The translations under genes and the position numbers were made by a program. DNA of 64,000 nt from Pseudoips prasinana (taxonomy: Eukaryota; Arthropoda; Insecta; Lepidoptera; Nolidae): assembly GCA_951640165.1 (NCBI GenBank), contig OX621247.1, forward strand, positions 30,912,001 to 30,976,000, written 5' to 3'. Below the pieces are notes generated by a model. The model did no database searches and was not told the DNA's origin. It saw only the letters and a list, made by a program, of their open reading frames with translations. Positions 1-10,717 of the stretch are shown one piece after another. Every line of letters begins with the position of its first letter. Position 1 is the first letter of the stretch.

Positions 1-8
1 TTCCCCAG

Positions 9-161
9 TTGGCGTGTATAGCAAACATAGCAGTCGGTGCGTGGAATCTGCCTAATCACAACAGTCGGGAGCCTGAAGACAACCTGATCTCCATGAGCAT
101 GGTCATGTTCTCCACGCTGTCAGCCATTAGTAATATAGTGGCTCTCTTCGGTATTCACCTA
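9..161 (+). CDS. Membrane protein gene 1, internal exon
   Basis: The exon holds 51 codons, phase 0 at both ends. It is preceded by TTCCCCAG and followed by the donor GTAAGTACC. It encodes a polar loop (NLPNHNSREPEDN) followed by a hydrophobic segment ending ALFGIHL. The loop probably corresponds to the acidic loop in the equivalent exon of the paralogue at 21702-21887. Confidence 0.7.
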
Positions 162-2602
162 GTAAGTACCCAATTCTTTAAATTTCTTCCAAACCGTAAT
201 CTACCTTGGCAAAATTAGTAATAATAAAAATAGCCTAGGATATTATTCACACACGCACGACATTATTCCCAAACTAAGTAGAGTTTGTATGGAGTATAGA
301 AATCAGATAACTGATATACTACATATCTGCTACTATTATTTTATAAATACATAGCTAAATAGATAAATATACCCAGACTCAAGACAAAGAGACATGTCTA
401 TGCACACAAATATCTATCCTGGGTGGGAATCCAACTAGTGACGTCCAGACTAGTTTGATACGACAGAATTGGGTATTGCCAACGTCTATACTCATATTCA
501 ACCGCTTTACTTTAAGCCGATGGTTTGGTGACAAAGCTTTTTGTTTTTCAGAAAAGGGCATCGTACCTGCAGATGTGCCTGCTGTCGAATTCAGTCTGCA
601 TCTTGTGTATCTTCCTGGTAGCCGTTGTAACGTGCATATTCAGACTAAATGAATACCTCACGACGGCATGGCATATAGTACTTATAGTCGTTCTTTTGAT
701 AGCTGGAGCAGGTAAATGAGAATCTAATTTCCTACATAACAAGTGGTGTACTATGCCAAATCGCATGTCTAATATTCGAAAATCAATTTATCGACCACTT
801 TAAATCGAATGTCTAAATACTCGAACATTCACAATATCGAATGGTTAGTAAGACGAACTTGCGTTACTAGACAAGAAACAAATCAATCGTTTATAACTTA
901 AGGATTCATTCGATTGAATGTTCGATTTATTATCTGTTCGATATTATGTTAGAGTATTTAGACATTCGATTTAAGGTCGTCCGTCAATTGATATTTGATT
1001 ATTTGACATACCAATTCGCATTATACACCCCATAACAAGATAGAGTTGAGTTAAATGTTTTTATGTTAAATGTTGCTAATTGACCGAATCCGTAAGACCT
1101 TAGCTTCATACAGTCATAGCTCAGTTTCGTTATTATCCTGGCCTTATTTATATTTCTAACCAACTACAAAAGAAAGGAGTTATCAATTCGTCGGTTCGTT
1201 TTTAAACAACATAATTTACGTCAAATGTAGAAATATTTGGAGGAGGCCATTGTCCAGTAGTGGGCGTCTTCCGGCTGATGATGACGACTTACGCTTTTTA
1301 ACTTAGTTACTTACGTTTCGACTAAGTTGCATGGATCTTAGTTACGGTTCATAATGCCGGTGACACATAAAACCAAGTATGTGAGTGTGATGAACAATAC
1401 AATGCGGGTAGATCATAAACGTTAGCGGATTAACACGCCGCTGCGCTGCACCAGTCAGCCATGATCAACGCAAATTGGTCGAAACTTCGGAAAAATAACA
1501 ATTGACGTTAATATCCGTATATAACATTATACATATAATTATGATATGTGAAAGTTAAAAGATAGATGGGATTATAATCCTTGTTTCGCGGGGTACTTTA
1601 CAAACATATAATAGACGGACACAAATTACATCCAGACTCAGAACCGCCATTTATGGGTCACACAAATAGTTGTCCCGCGCGGGTCTCGAACCCACGACAC
1701 GAAGCGGCGAGGCGGAGCCGTTGCGCCACACATGCAGTCGAAATCGTACAGCCCATAATAAGATAAACTTGAGTAAAATGTTGTTAAAAGTTGCTAAATG
1801 GCCGAATTCGTAAGACCTTAGCTTCATGCTTAGGAAGATGCCCACTTCTGGACAAACTGAGCTATCACTGCATAGCTCAGTTTTTCCAGAAGTGGGCATC
1901 TTCCAGCTGATGATGATGATGATTTACGGGTATTAACGTATGTTAACTGTGTTACTTTCTTGACGTTTCGACCAAGCTACATGGATCTTGGTTAGGGTAC
2001 ATAATGTCGGTGACACATAAAGCCAGCCTTATTGTATTGTTTATCACACTCACATGTGTGAGAAACAATACAATAAGGGTAGATCAAAAACTCAACCACC
2101 TCATTAGCTGATTAACACCTCACTGCGCCAATTAGCCCTTGACCATAATCAACGCAAATTGGTCGAAACTTCGGGAAAATAACAATTGACATTAGTCACG
2201 TTAATATCCGTAAATAACATAAAACATATAATTATGATATGCGAAAGTTAAAAGATATGATAGTTTATTTTATGAATGTTTCTTGTAAACCGAATTTGAT
2301 CATTATTTTTTATTCGTTAGTTAATAATTTCGAAATTGTAATAGTCCCATTTAAACTATACTTACTATTTCACAACAGTATCTATACAACACGGGTAGTA
2401 TTCTAAGGAATTCAACAAAATTGCATGGTTCTAGATCAGGGTTCAAGTGTCCTACATTATCTCCATTTTAACCTAAGTGTATTTTTAATACGTACTCATA
2501 ACTTTGTTTCTTTCAGTGTACTCCCTCTACTACCTCACCATGATCAACAGTCTCTACAGAATCATGAAGATGGCGTACGGAGACAGTGCGATACCAGTTT
2601 GA
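9..2602 (+). CDS. Partial gene: small four-TM-type membrane protein (last three exons)
   Basis: Three exons join in phase: 9-161 (phase 0 to 0), 552-711 (0 to 1) and 2517-2602 (1 to stop TGA). The upstream exons lie before the window; positions 1-8 end in the acceptor CAG. The visible product is about 132 residues: a hydrophobic stretch near the end of exon one, two membrane segments in the middle exon (around NSVCILCIFLVAVV and HIVLIVVLLIAG), then a short polar tail starting VYSLYYL. The exon phases equal those of the minus-strand gene at 18610-23059, and the tail aligns loosely (YYLTMINSLYR against YYIVIIRSYLI), so the two are paralogues. The style (short, four membrane segments, TM-rich exons) resembles insect DUF4728-type proteins; that family name is an inference. 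The function is unknown. The first intron holds a SINE. Confidence 0.75.
230..440 (-). repeat. tRNA-derived SINE, family B
   Basis: Read on the minus strand, this is the body of the commonest SINE in the window: the B-box side (TCCCACCCAGGA), then ATTTGTGTGCA, GAGTCTGGGT and the tail region CTCTACTTAGTTTGGG. The tRNA-like head is degenerate. It lies in the first visible intron of membrane protein gene 1. Confidence 0.7.
552..711 (+). CDS. Membrane protein gene 1, internal exon with two TM segments
   Basis: The acceptor is TTTTTCAG and the donor is GTAAATGA. The exon has 160 nt and ends in phase 1. It begins KRASYLQM and contains two hydrophobic runs separated by FRLNEYLTTAW. The equivalent exon of the paralogue is 20475-20604. 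Confidence 0.75.
770..1015. repeat. AT-rich inverted repeat (TCGAATGTCTAAATACTCG family)
   Basis: The left arm, around 790-845, carries AAATCGAATGTCTAAATACT. It recurs in reverse complement around 950-985 (AGTATTTAGACATTCGATTT). The same sequence family reappears at 5745-5830 and 7010-7125, so this is a dispersed foldback-type repeat in the last intron of membrane protein gene 1. Confidence 0.6.
1575..1745 (-). repeat. tRNA-derived SINE, family C
   Basis: On the minus strand a tRNA-like head (TGTGGCGCAACGG, then the B box GGGTTCGAGACC) is followed by ACTATTTGTGTGACCCATAA and a body ending in GTAAAGTACCCCGCG. Other copies are at 31215-31383 and 44833-45050. Confidence 0.75.
1834..1903. repeat. 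Foldback: 32-bp near-perfect inverted repeat in a LINE tail
   Basis: The arms 1834-1865 and 1872-1903 are reverse complements with one mismatch and a 6-nt spacer. The right arm runs into GCTGATGATGATGATGATT, the 3' end seen on RTE-like LINE tails elsewhere in the window, so the left arm looks like a snap-back copy of that tail. Confidence 0.8.
2517..2602 (+). CDS. Membrane protein gene 1, terminal exon
   Basis: A good pyrimidine tract and acceptor (TTTCTTTCAG) precede 28 codons ending in TGA. The product tail reads VYSLYYLTMINSLYR and ends AIPV. The phase-1 start matches the previous exon. Confidence 0.72.
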
Positions 2603-2904
2603 AACCAACTGCATACTTTTAAATATATTTATAAACATATGTATACACGGCAACATTCAAACACTATTTTTAAACTAATCTCAATTCTAAAATCCTCCTT
2701 AAGTTTAACTTTGAACGATTCGTCAACGTGATTGTTTAATTCAATTCTCAAGCCATAAAAAATACGTGAACCTCGATGGTTATTAAAAAAACTGTAGCAG
2801 ACACGGATAGTTAGTTGAGCGATTGGTTTTTGCCCTTAACCTGATAATTAGGCCATTGTTTGAAATATTGCTATTCGAACCATTTAAATTCAGTCTAGAA
2901 GCCT

Positions 2905-3065
2905 AAGAGTGTTTTTCTGATTAAATTCATTGCGGGATCCAAGACAGTACCTTGGAACATGCCTGAGCCTCACCGCGCAGTCATTTCAGTGTGTACCACT
3001 GTTGATCCTGGCTTACAGGGGTTGCAGTGGTGGGTAGGAGGGAGAGACTAGCTCCATTAAGAAAA
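2905..3065 (+). repeat. Dispersed repeat, copy 1
   Basis: It matches 15010-15180 in the same orientation. Shared blocks include TTTTTCTGATTAAATTC, CATGAGCCTCACC-like sequence, CCACTGTTGATCCTG and TTGCAGTGGTGGGTA. The family is not recognised. It lies just downstream of membrane protein gene 1. Confidence 0.6.
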
Positions 3066-3832
3066 AGTTTCGAATGTGCTTGAATGCGTCCTGAAACGTC
3101 TTCTGATTATTCGGATTCAGATTTTGCTCGCTTTTGCAGTGTAGCAGTACGTGTGCAGGTAGACAAAGATGTGTGAAAATGAATCCACCTTATTATCTGC
3201 GACCACAATATAATTTTACTTACGTATACATAGCTAATCGGAGGGTCAAACCGGACACTTCATATATTAAAAGAATGGTATTGTACACTTTAAAGGAAAA
3301 TCCACTGTTAAAGTTTTGTTAGAAAAACACCCTCCTCTTAATTCGTGGAGTTAGAGTCTCCGGCTCCGAGAGAAAAAAACGAGTGTGCTATATATATAGA
3401 CAACACGACTGAATTAAAACTTAGATATACGAAACATAACTGGCTATGAGAGAAAAAGAGAAAGAAAATGTATGCTCGCACCTCTCTCTTGCCCATACAG
3501 TAATTTACGAAACAATGTAACAGTCTCTTTCTATCTTCATTATCATATCCCACTCAACTCAACTTCCGTTCATCTCGCCCGATTTTCGTAACGCTCTCGT
3601 CAGGCACTCATCAACTTTACTTCAATAGATAAAATAAGCCAAAGTCATCTCCCACGACCGTCTATATCTCTGTTTGTGATCGCTAATCTAGAAAGCTACC
3701 GAAAGGCTTTTAATCGGTTTTTTGACGTCTGATTGGTGTTTGCAGAATGTTTTAATGTATAAACGCACCAGGTGACCATTAGTGTCCTTAAGAAACACTA
3801 CATTTAAAGTGGAGTTCCTATAACTTTATATA

Positions 3833-5120
3833 TTAGGTCTTTACCTATGAAATTGCCGTTCTGCAGTACTGGCCATTTCAAATCAAAATAATTTTTGTTT
3901 GGCTAAGAATTCTAATTTCAAATTAATTTTATTTTAAAAACATGGATTCTTTTTTCCAAAAGTAGTCATTTCTTTATTGATTAGTGTTACATTTTCATCG
4001 CATTTCAATCTTTTTCGTCATCATGGATACGTTAAAAATTCGAGTAATTATGGAATATGAGTACCGTCGTGGCAGCAACGCGGCACAAGCGGCACGCAAC
4101 ATCAACGACGTTTACGGAGCTAACACTACAAACCAACGCACCACCTGTTATTGGTTTGCTCGCTTCCGTTCTGGAAATTTCGACCTGAAAAATGAACCTC
4201 GCGGTCGTCCGAAGACTTTGGTCGACAATGACGAATTAAAGGCGGTTGTGGAAGCTGATGATACACAATCTACGGCTGAATTAGCAGCAGCTTTCGACGT
4301 TAGCGTCAAAACAATATTGGTCCATTTGCGTCAAATTGGCAAGGTAAATAAGCTTGACAAATGGGTGCCCCACGAACTCAATGATCGCCAGCGCGAAGTA
4401 CGCGTCGAGACGTGCCTTGCACTGCTCAACAGACACACAAATGAAGGAATTTTGAACCGCATTGTTACCTGCGATGAAAAATGGATTCTGTTTGATAACC
4501 GCAAGCGCTCAGCAAGTTGGTTGGATCCTGGTTCAGCACCTAAACAATGCCCTAAACGAAAACTTACCCCTAGAAAAGTGATGGTCACTGTTTGGTGGTC
4601 TAGCGCCGGTGTGATTCATCACAGCTTCTTACCAAACGGGGTGAGCATTACTGCAGATGTGTACTGTGAAGAACTGAGCACAATGATGGAGAAGCTGGCG
4701 CATCTCCAACCAGCATTGGTCAATCGCTCGTCTCCGCTGCTCCTGCACGACAACGCGCGACCTCATACTGCACAGCAGACGGTCTCCAAGTTGCAAGAAC
4801 TGGGGTTGGAAGCTCTCCGTCATCCGCCCTACTCACCAGACCTTGCGCCTACAGACTACTACTTTTTCCAGAATTTGGATAACTTCTTGGCGGGAAAAAA
4901 ATTCAATACCCGAGAGGCAGTACAAAATGCCTTTGAAGAATTTGTTGCCTCCCGTCCAGCTGATTTCTTTAAGAAGGGCATCAATAAACTGCCACTGCGA
5001 TGGCAAAGATGCATTGATTGCATGGGTGATTACTTCGATTAATACAAATAAAAAAATTCATGAAAAAAATTCGTTTAAATTTTTTCATACAAAACGGCAA
5101 TTTCATAGGTAAAGACCTAT
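3833..5120 (+). mobile_element. Intact mariner element, copy 1 (1288 bp)
   Basis: The termini are TTAGGTCTTTACC at the left and GGTAAAGACCTAT at the right. They form about 27-bp terminal inverted repeats and are flanked by TA at 3831-3832 and 5121-5122, the standard mariner target duplication. Two other copies, 18966-20253 and 35042-36329, have the same length and same ends. The single open reading frame is uninterrupted. It inserted in intergenic DNA rather than in an intron. Confidence 0.97.
4023..5042 (+). CDS. Mariner transposase (339 aa), copy 1
   Basis: This is a DD34D mariner transposase, which cuts and joins its own element at TA sites. I start at the ATG at 4023 (MDTLKIRVIM), although the frame is open from 3984. 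The N-terminal half is a paired helix-turn-helix DNA-binding region with a GRPK linker at residues 61-64. WVPHEL is at 114-119. The catalytic aspartates are D151 (TCDEKW), D243 (LLHDNARPH) and D278 (YSPDLAPTD), with exactly 34 residues between the last two. Motifs such as LDKWVPHEL and the C-terminal DYFD resemble the cecropia/Hsmar1 group of mariners. It differs from copies 2 and 3 by N instead of K at residue 109. No defect is visible, so it may be active. Confidence 0.95.
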   Translation: MDTLKIRVIMEYEYRRGSNAAQAARNINDVYGANTTNQRTTCYWFARFRSGNFDLKNEPRGRPKTLVDNDELKAVVEADDTQSTAELAAAFDVSVKTILVHLRQIGKVNKLDKWVPHELNDRQREVRVETCLALLNRHTNEGILNRIVTCDEKWILFDNRKRSASWLDPGSAPKQCPKRKLTPRKVMVTVWWSSAGVIHHSFLPNGVSITADVYCEELSTMMEKLAHLQPALVNRSSPLLLHDNARPHTAQQTVSKLQELGLEALRHPPYSPDLAPTDYYFFQNLDNFLAGKKFNTREAVQNAFEEFVASRPADFFKKGINKLPLRWQRCIDCMGDYFD

Positions 5121-5204
5121 TATAATATTGTACCTATACTTAAGAAATGTATGGATTACATTGTATGCGTCGATCAATAAAATAGTTTTTAAATAAAAAA
5201 AAAT

Positions 5205-5830
5205 AGAGTTTTAACCACCGAATAGAACGAGAAATATTTTTTTATTTTATGTTTTTCGTGTAAATTTAAACATGAGTATTTTATATCTAAGTTAGTTAAA
5301 CATAAATATGACCTATAATGCATATAAAATATATACAAAAATTCAAGTAAGTAATTAAACTTACCTACAATTAATTGATATAATATTATCAAATCTATTA
5401 TTATTAATTTTATATTCAATAATTTAAGAATACTTTCAATGTTTCGCCTTTATTTCCGTGTAGTGGACCTACCTTTTTGTTGTAATCATAATACCTAACA
5501 TGATGCAACTCTGCTGTTTTGTAATGATACCAGTGCGTATCATTTCTATACTCATCATGTACACTGACAACTACCCTATCTCTGTTACTCCATACTCCAA
5601 TCCCTGGCTAGGTTGCCTGGAAGAGATCACATTTAGTGATAAGGCCGCCAAATGTACCATTTTTAAATGTATGTTATTGTTTTCTTGTATCATGTAATGT
5701 TTTGATGTACAATAAAGAGTTATCTTATCTTATCTATGCAATATGACCACTATAAATCGAATGTGTAAATACTCGAAAGTTCATATTACCGAAAAGTTAA
5801 AAAGTAGAACTAGAAAAGTAGATTAGGTTA
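5205..5830 (+). repeat. AT-rich dispersed repeat, copy A, split by a LINE tail
   Basis: The segment from ACCACCGAATAGAACGA through TTTTTGTTGTAATCATAAT, and again from CTATGCAATATGACC to about 5830, matches 6685-7125 in the same orientation at moderate divergence. The copy at 6685 lacks the insertion at about 5509-5731. The repeat family is not recognised. Confidence 0.65.
5509..5731 (+). repeat. Truncated LINE 3' end inserted in a repeat
   Basis: This is a 3' fragment of a non-LTR retrotransposon: TGGAAGAGATCAC, GATAAGGCCGCC, then GTACAATAAAGAGTTA and a TTATCTTATC tail. The empty site is visible in the sister repeat at about 6975. A second tail of the same family is at 15945-16050. Confidence 0.65.
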
Positions 5831-6245
5831 GATCATCAGAACGCTGCAGCCGATTTTTTTTTAAATGTTTGTACCCACTATTTTTCTGGTACATCTGTTA
5901 GGTCGTATTATTGTTTTCTTTTAAGCTAAATAGAATACAATAACTAATGAAAATATTCAAAATAAGTATTATAAAATACTATAAGTGTTTTGTTTTTTTT
6001 TTTTGTATTGCGTCTGACATGGCTTCATGACTATTGCCTGATGTCTAAAAGTGGTCCCGACACAGCTTGACGTTTCATTGGAAGCACGGAGACACTCAGA
6101 AGTGAAATCAAGTTTGGGGTTCTCCATCTATAGCCAAACCGCACGCGTAAGTGTTCAACTTTACCGAAGGTTTACGTGTGAAACTGGTTTATAAGTCCAT
6201 CTAACGTATGAATTCAATTTAAAATATCTTCATTGGATCCAAACA

Positions 6246-6281
6246 TGGCAACAACAAAGCTTGCAATAGCAATGTTTATGG
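6246..6281 (+). CDS. Possible signal-peptide first exon (weak)
   Basis: An ATG opens twelve codons (MATTKLAIAMFM) that end at a strong donor, GTAAGTAAG, in phase 0. The sequence looks like the start of a secretory signal peptide. I found no convincing next exon downstream, so this may be chance or the relic of a lost gene. Confidence 0.2.
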
Positions 6282-6433
6282 TAAGTAAGTATATAGAATT
6301 CTGAACTGTGACATTTTAGTCTCTAAGGGGCTCTATGGGTACAACATCGAATACGTAAAATTTGGATTATTAAAAAAATGTATTTATTATTATTTCAAAG
6401 CTTCAAAACATTTATGATTTTTCATGTGTTGTA

Positions 6434-6560
6434 CAAACGGCTACACATCAAGCTATACCGTTCCAGTATAAGCTGATCTCGCATTGTATAGGATTTCCAT
6501 ACAATGAGAGGTCAGCTTATATATATATATATGTATTGGAGCTCGATATGTAGCCGTTTG
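6434..6560. mobile_element. Foldback MITE, 127 bp, TA-flanked
   Basis: The terminal inverted repeats are CAAACGGCTAC at the left and GTAGCCGTTTG at the right, flanked by TA on both sides. Inside is a second palindrome (AAGCTGATCTC against GAGGTCAGCTT), so almost the whole element can fold into one hairpin. It has no coding capacity. Confidence 0.7.
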
Positions 6561-6684
6561 TATCCCAATGGCTAATTTCTATTGATGTACCTACTGTTTT
6601 CCTAAGTTTCTATTTTTTTTTATATACATAGTTTCTGTAAAGTCATTCATTCTATGCTACCCGTGCTTTATGTTCGTTTTAGCC

Positions 6685-7125
6685 ACCGAATACTTCGATT
6701 ATTGATCGAAGACCGAATAGAACGAACAATATTTTTTATCTTATTTTGTTTGTGTTATATCTATTAAATATGAGAATTTTATATGTAATTTAGTTAAACA
6801 AAAATATTACCTATAGGTAATATATAGAATATATGCAACATAAATTCAAAATTAAATTCAAATTAATTGATATATTATCATATCTATAATTTTTTTATAT
6901 TCAATAATTAAATACTACTTTCAATAGGTCGCCTTTATAGGCGACATATACTTTTTGTTATAATCAAAATAATATGATGCAATCTATGCAAAAAATCAAT
7001 ATGACCTCTATAATTCGAATATCTAAATACTCGAAAGTTCATATTATCGAATAGTTAACAACAATTATCGAAAATTTGCTACTAGTAAAGTAGGTTAGGT
7101 TAGAACGCATCAGAACAAATCAATC
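6685..7125 (+). repeat. AT-rich dispersed repeat, copy B
   Basis: This is the uninterrupted sister of 5205-5830. Its end (TCTAAATACTCGAAAGTTC, then AACAAATCAATCG) also matches 815-890. It runs directly into a SINE. Confidence 0.6.
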
Positions 7126-7127
7126 GT

Positions 7128-7296
7128 TTATCACTACATACACAACTTTTTTGTAAATACATAGTTTTATAGATAATAACACCCAGACACAGGACAAACA
7201 ACTGTTCATGTACACAAATATCTGTCCTGGGTGGGATTCGAACCCACGACCTGCGGCATGAAAGGCAAGCATTTACCAACGACGCCAACTGGCCCG
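7128..7296 (-). repeat. tRNA-derived SINE, family B
   Basis: On the minus strand it has a tRNA-like head (GGCGTCGTTGGTAAATGC), the B box GGGTTCGAATCCC and the body ATATTTGTGTAC, ending at CTGTGTCTGGGTG and a short AT tail. It lacks the distal 3' half seen in longer copies. Confidence 0.8.
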
Positions 7297-7633
7297 TCAA
7301 GAATCATTGTAGAATAACTTGGTCAAGAACTCTTTTCTCGTGACCACGTAGTGGTACTCGTATTAAGTTGAAACTAACATAATTAACTCAAACCAGCAAT
7401 CCTTACAACCTGTGAAAATCAAACTTCGAAGTCAACTAAATTCTTTTGCCACTCACATGATACACTCAACGTGTAAGGTGCTTTCTGTTATCATTGAATT
7501 AGGGAATTTGATAAGAACCTATAGAAGAATAGAACCTACAGAAGAATTTATGCGATATCGTATGTAAATATTTGTGTGTATATTACATTGACCTATATGT
7601 ATTCTACTAGACGCGCAATCCCATATTGAGTAT

Positions 7634-7677
7634 TTGCTCACTGAGTTGCAGCGCCCGCGCTGCAACTCAGTGAGCAA
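7634..7677. repeat. Perfect 21-bp palindrome with 2-nt loop
   Basis: The arms 7634-7654 and 7657-7677 (TTGCTCACTGAGTTGCAGCGC and its complement) are separated by CC only. The flanking sequence to about 7720 is unusually GC-rich for the region. No terminator or RNA gene is recognised. Confidence 0.9.
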
Positions 7678-7903
7678 TTTTGGCCGCCGCGCCCGCGCCC
7701 CTCACCTCACGCACAGCCGGACTGGGACAGAGTTTTTATTAGAAACAGCGTGTCTAGTTATACATATAAGTCAATGGTATTTTATTAATGTTTTGAATTT
7801 AATATTATTTTGTTGCACACTGCTTATACCACTTATATATAATTTCACTGTCGTAATGGTTTACTAAAAGGAAATTCATAAATGAATTAAGCTCGCCTAT
7901 GTG

Positions 7904-8036
7904 CAGACGCCAGCACATCAAGTTACCCTAATTTGTCAAATTTCCCCAATTGAAAGTGAACCTTATGCTTATGTGATAAAGTTGAAAATCTATAAAAGAA
8001 ATTTGACAGATTGGGGTAGCTGCATGTGCTGGTACA
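7904..8036 (+). mobile_element. MITE family CAGACGCCAGCAC, copy A (eroded)
   Basis: The left end is CAGACGCCAGCACATCAAG and the interior matches the other copies (CCCCAATTGAAAGTGAACC). The right end GTGCTGGTACATG has diverged from the expected GTGCTGGCGTCTG. Three better copies are at 29081, 41209 and 53238. Confidence 0.8.
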
Positions 8037-8100
8037 TGACTTTTTATTATATAACATTTAACTTAAATGTATGTTTTGTATGCAATAAAGAATAATAATT

Positions 8101-8950
8101 GCAATAACCGTAAATTTGTATTTCCACCATCAATTTTATATGTAAAATAAGTCAAAATATTTTGCCATATGTTATTTAATTTTTATTTAATTTTATTTTA
8201 TTGGTACAGAAACAGATTACAGATTCTATGAAGTTCTACATATTTTATTTTATAAGCAAAATTTTAACCTGTAGTCCAATAATAACTTTACACAGCACTT
8301 ATATTATAGCTTCATATATATTTTTAATATTCGAGATAATTGAAATTAAAGTACAGACACAATAATTATACATAATACACAATAATTGGCATGCTAAAAT
8401 TAATAGTTTGAGTTTATAAAGGATTGATAGGTTTGTGAGTCCGACTCGTAATTCACCTATTTGTTTGTATAAAAATATTGTCCATCCACAACGCCTTAAC
8501 TTTCATCGCGTGTCTAGCAGAATTCACGATTCGGCCATTATTTCAGGATAAATAGCTAATTTGTAAATACTACTTTAGCGGGAATGTTAATATTTGAGCA
8601 CGCAATCGATCGTGGGTGCGAATTATCTAGCGAATTATCAATAGCGTCATAACCGAATAGAAATGAGTAAAATCTGAGTATTTCTAGAATCATCAAATAG
8701 AGCATGTTTAAATATTTTATAAATTCTCTTTTAAGACATTAATTACAAAAATGCACACGAGAATAATTATAAGTATATAACTGTAAAGGGGAAAATAATA
8801 ATATTTTCTAACCGGATATTGAAGTCGGGCGGGTATAAGTTGATACATACATGACTGCACTGCCAACTTAAAATGATAAAGATTGTCCTGTGAAGCAGTG
8901 AAAACCTCCAGGGCTAACTGTAAACGTAATTTTAAAATAAGATAATAAAT
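8101..8950. other. No recognised feature
   Basis: This is AT-rich single-copy-looking sequence without long ORFs, splice-bounded coding stretches or recognisable repeats. Confidence 0.5.
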
Positions 8951-9096
8951 ATATCGGTCGCGTCGGTGCTACGATCGATGCATAAGTATATCGGTCGCGT
9001 CGGTGCTACGATCGATGCATAAGTATATCGGTCGCGTCGGTGCTACGATCGATACAAAAGTATATCGGTCGCGTCGGTGCTACGATCGACGCATAA
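8951..9096. repeat. 37-bp minisatellite, four copies, CpG-rich
   Basis: The units start at 8951, 8988, 9025 and 9062, each beginning ATATCGGTCGCGTCGGTGC and running through TACGATCGAT. The first two or three units are nearly identical; the last differ at a few bases. The array is far richer in CG dinucleotides than its surroundings. Confidence 0.92.
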
Positions 9097-9180
9097 ACAA
9101 TAAAATGGCCGTAAATAAACTGTGTAAGGAGTGGGAGAGACTTTATTGTGTGAAAAGGCAGGGGACTGGCCTCAATAAAC

Positions 9181-9220
9181 CGCAGAAGAAGACGCGTAGG
9201 TCTTCTTCTGCGGTTTCTAC
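9181..9220. repeat. Perfect 17-bp hairpin
   Basis: AAACCGCAGAAGAAGAC, the loop GCGTAG, then the exact complement. It lies 85 bp after the minisatellite, inside a short frame open from 9003 to 9245 that has no recognisable product. Confidence 0.85.
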
Positions 9221-9245
9221 TGCCTCAAATTCAGCTCGTTTTTAA

Positions 9246-9945
9246 TTCGCATTTTTTTTTTCTCAGGAGACGGCAAAGTTCCGTAAAGCGCGTTAGTCAG
9301 TGCAGAGAGATTACGATCATTCACGTTTCCGTCAAGAAACACTTAAGCACCACGAATCTTGGCTTAATCTTATTTATGACCTCGTTAGCCGTGAATCTGC
9401 TGTCCATCGAATAGGCGGATTTATACAAATAAAAAACCCAGACTCTTCTTAATACACCAAATGCCAATCATTTGTAGAAAACCGTTGGATTAAACAATCT
9501 GGATATTGTTTACTTTTAGTCTTAATTAAGATGAATATATGAGTAATGTAGTGAGGTATTATTTTACACCAATTTGTGACACTGCTTCTTCTGTTAATGA
9601 TAAATCATTCACAAACCTTAAAGTTTCTCCCCCACCGTTGAAAATTTGTAACAGTTTCAATAATCTAAATACGACGGTCATCAAGATTTAATCTTTCACG
9701 AATTAAAATACAAAGACATAAAATAAAACACAAATGTGCTATAACTTTTCATTTTATTTTAAATACCCAATGCATTTAACAAAGCGTTGTACAACAATCA
9801 CAAACATCAAAAATTCTATAAAATTAAATTCAATTCACATTGTAAATAATTGTTACAACATTTAAAGCGTTTATAATTGATCGATAGTTGTGCAAACATT
9901 TATAATAATATATATATGCCTATTCAGATGAGTTACTCAGATTGA
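9246..9945. other. No recognised feature
   Basis: This is AT-rich sequence; its right half could include untranslated sequence of the minus-strand exon at 9946, but no polyadenylation site stands out. Confidence 0.4.
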
Positions 9946-10040
9946 TTATATTCGATATGCGTCACTGGTCTTCTGATAATACAATTCGACCGGGTATAAT
10001 GGAGTTCTAGGTGGATCTGGCATAAAAATGTGATAATTGT
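9946..10040 (-). CDS. Possible terminal coding exon, abutting a SINE
   Basis: On the minus strand, a TTTAG acceptor at 10041-10045 is followed by a phase-1 frame of 30 codons (NYHIFMPDPPRTPLYP, later YYQKTSDAYRI) and TAA. The composition is protein-like rather than random. The phase would fit splicing from 20475 of the membrane protein gene 2, as an alternative to exon 18610-18680, or it may belong to another gene. The sequence just upstream of the acceptor is the end of a SINE, so the native splice site may have been displaced. Confidence 0.35.
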
Positions 10041-10335
10041 CTAAATGGTCGAATTTCGGCCATGGAGGCCTAGGCTCGTTGGAGATTAGCTATCTGCGCG
10101 GGGCATAAGTAATATGCATAAGTATGTGCGTGAAGACAGGGGCACATCAACACGACTGGAAAGAGGTCAGATACAGGACCGACGGCTCTACATGCTCTCC
10201 GAGCATTTTCCAACCTCCGGGCTGATACTGAGAAATTTATGTTTACAAAATAATCCCATAACAACTTATTGGCCCGACCCCGTATAGCGTAGATAATGAT
10301 GTCCTAGGTTCAAATCCCGGATCAGGTAAAAAAGT
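10041..10335 (-). repeat. tRNA-derived SINE, family A
   Basis: On the minus strand a degenerate tRNA-like head (GGTTCAAATCCCGGATCAGG region at 10305-10325) is followed by the family body (CTCCGAGCATTTTCC region, GACCGACGGCTCTAC) and ends GGCCGAAATTCGACC. The family is defined by the copy at 34007-34335. Confidence 0.75.
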
Positions 10336-10621
10336 GATATTAAAATTATCGGGATGTACCGGTCGTGTCGACTACCCGTCCCATTGCAACATGACAAAAT
10401 AAATAGAAAGTGTGCCAATTCTCCATAAAGACTAGCCATAGCTAAAATTCAACCAGGGCGACATTATTATATTCTTTTATCCCTGAAAATTCAGACACGT
10501 ATAGAGCCACTGCTCTATACGTGACTGATATTTCTAAATTAACTCATTAGGCTAGTGAGCCATTCAAATTAATCTGAAATATCATAATAATATTGTCTCA
10601 TTTTTTAATAAATTCCAAGTG

Positions 10622-10717
10622 CCATGGTCTATAGCAAAAAATAAGAATGGATCCAATGACCAAGCGTTTTCACACGCTTGGTCATTGATGTTTTTTTTTT
10701 TGCTATGGACTATGGCA
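10622..10717. repeat. Nested palindrome
   Basis: The outer arms (CATGGTCTATAGCAAAAAA against TTTTTTGCTATGGACTATGG) enclose a perfect 14-bp inner palindrome at 10654-10687 (CAATGACCAAGCGT and complement, 6-nt loop). It probably is a small foldback element. Confidence 0.7.
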
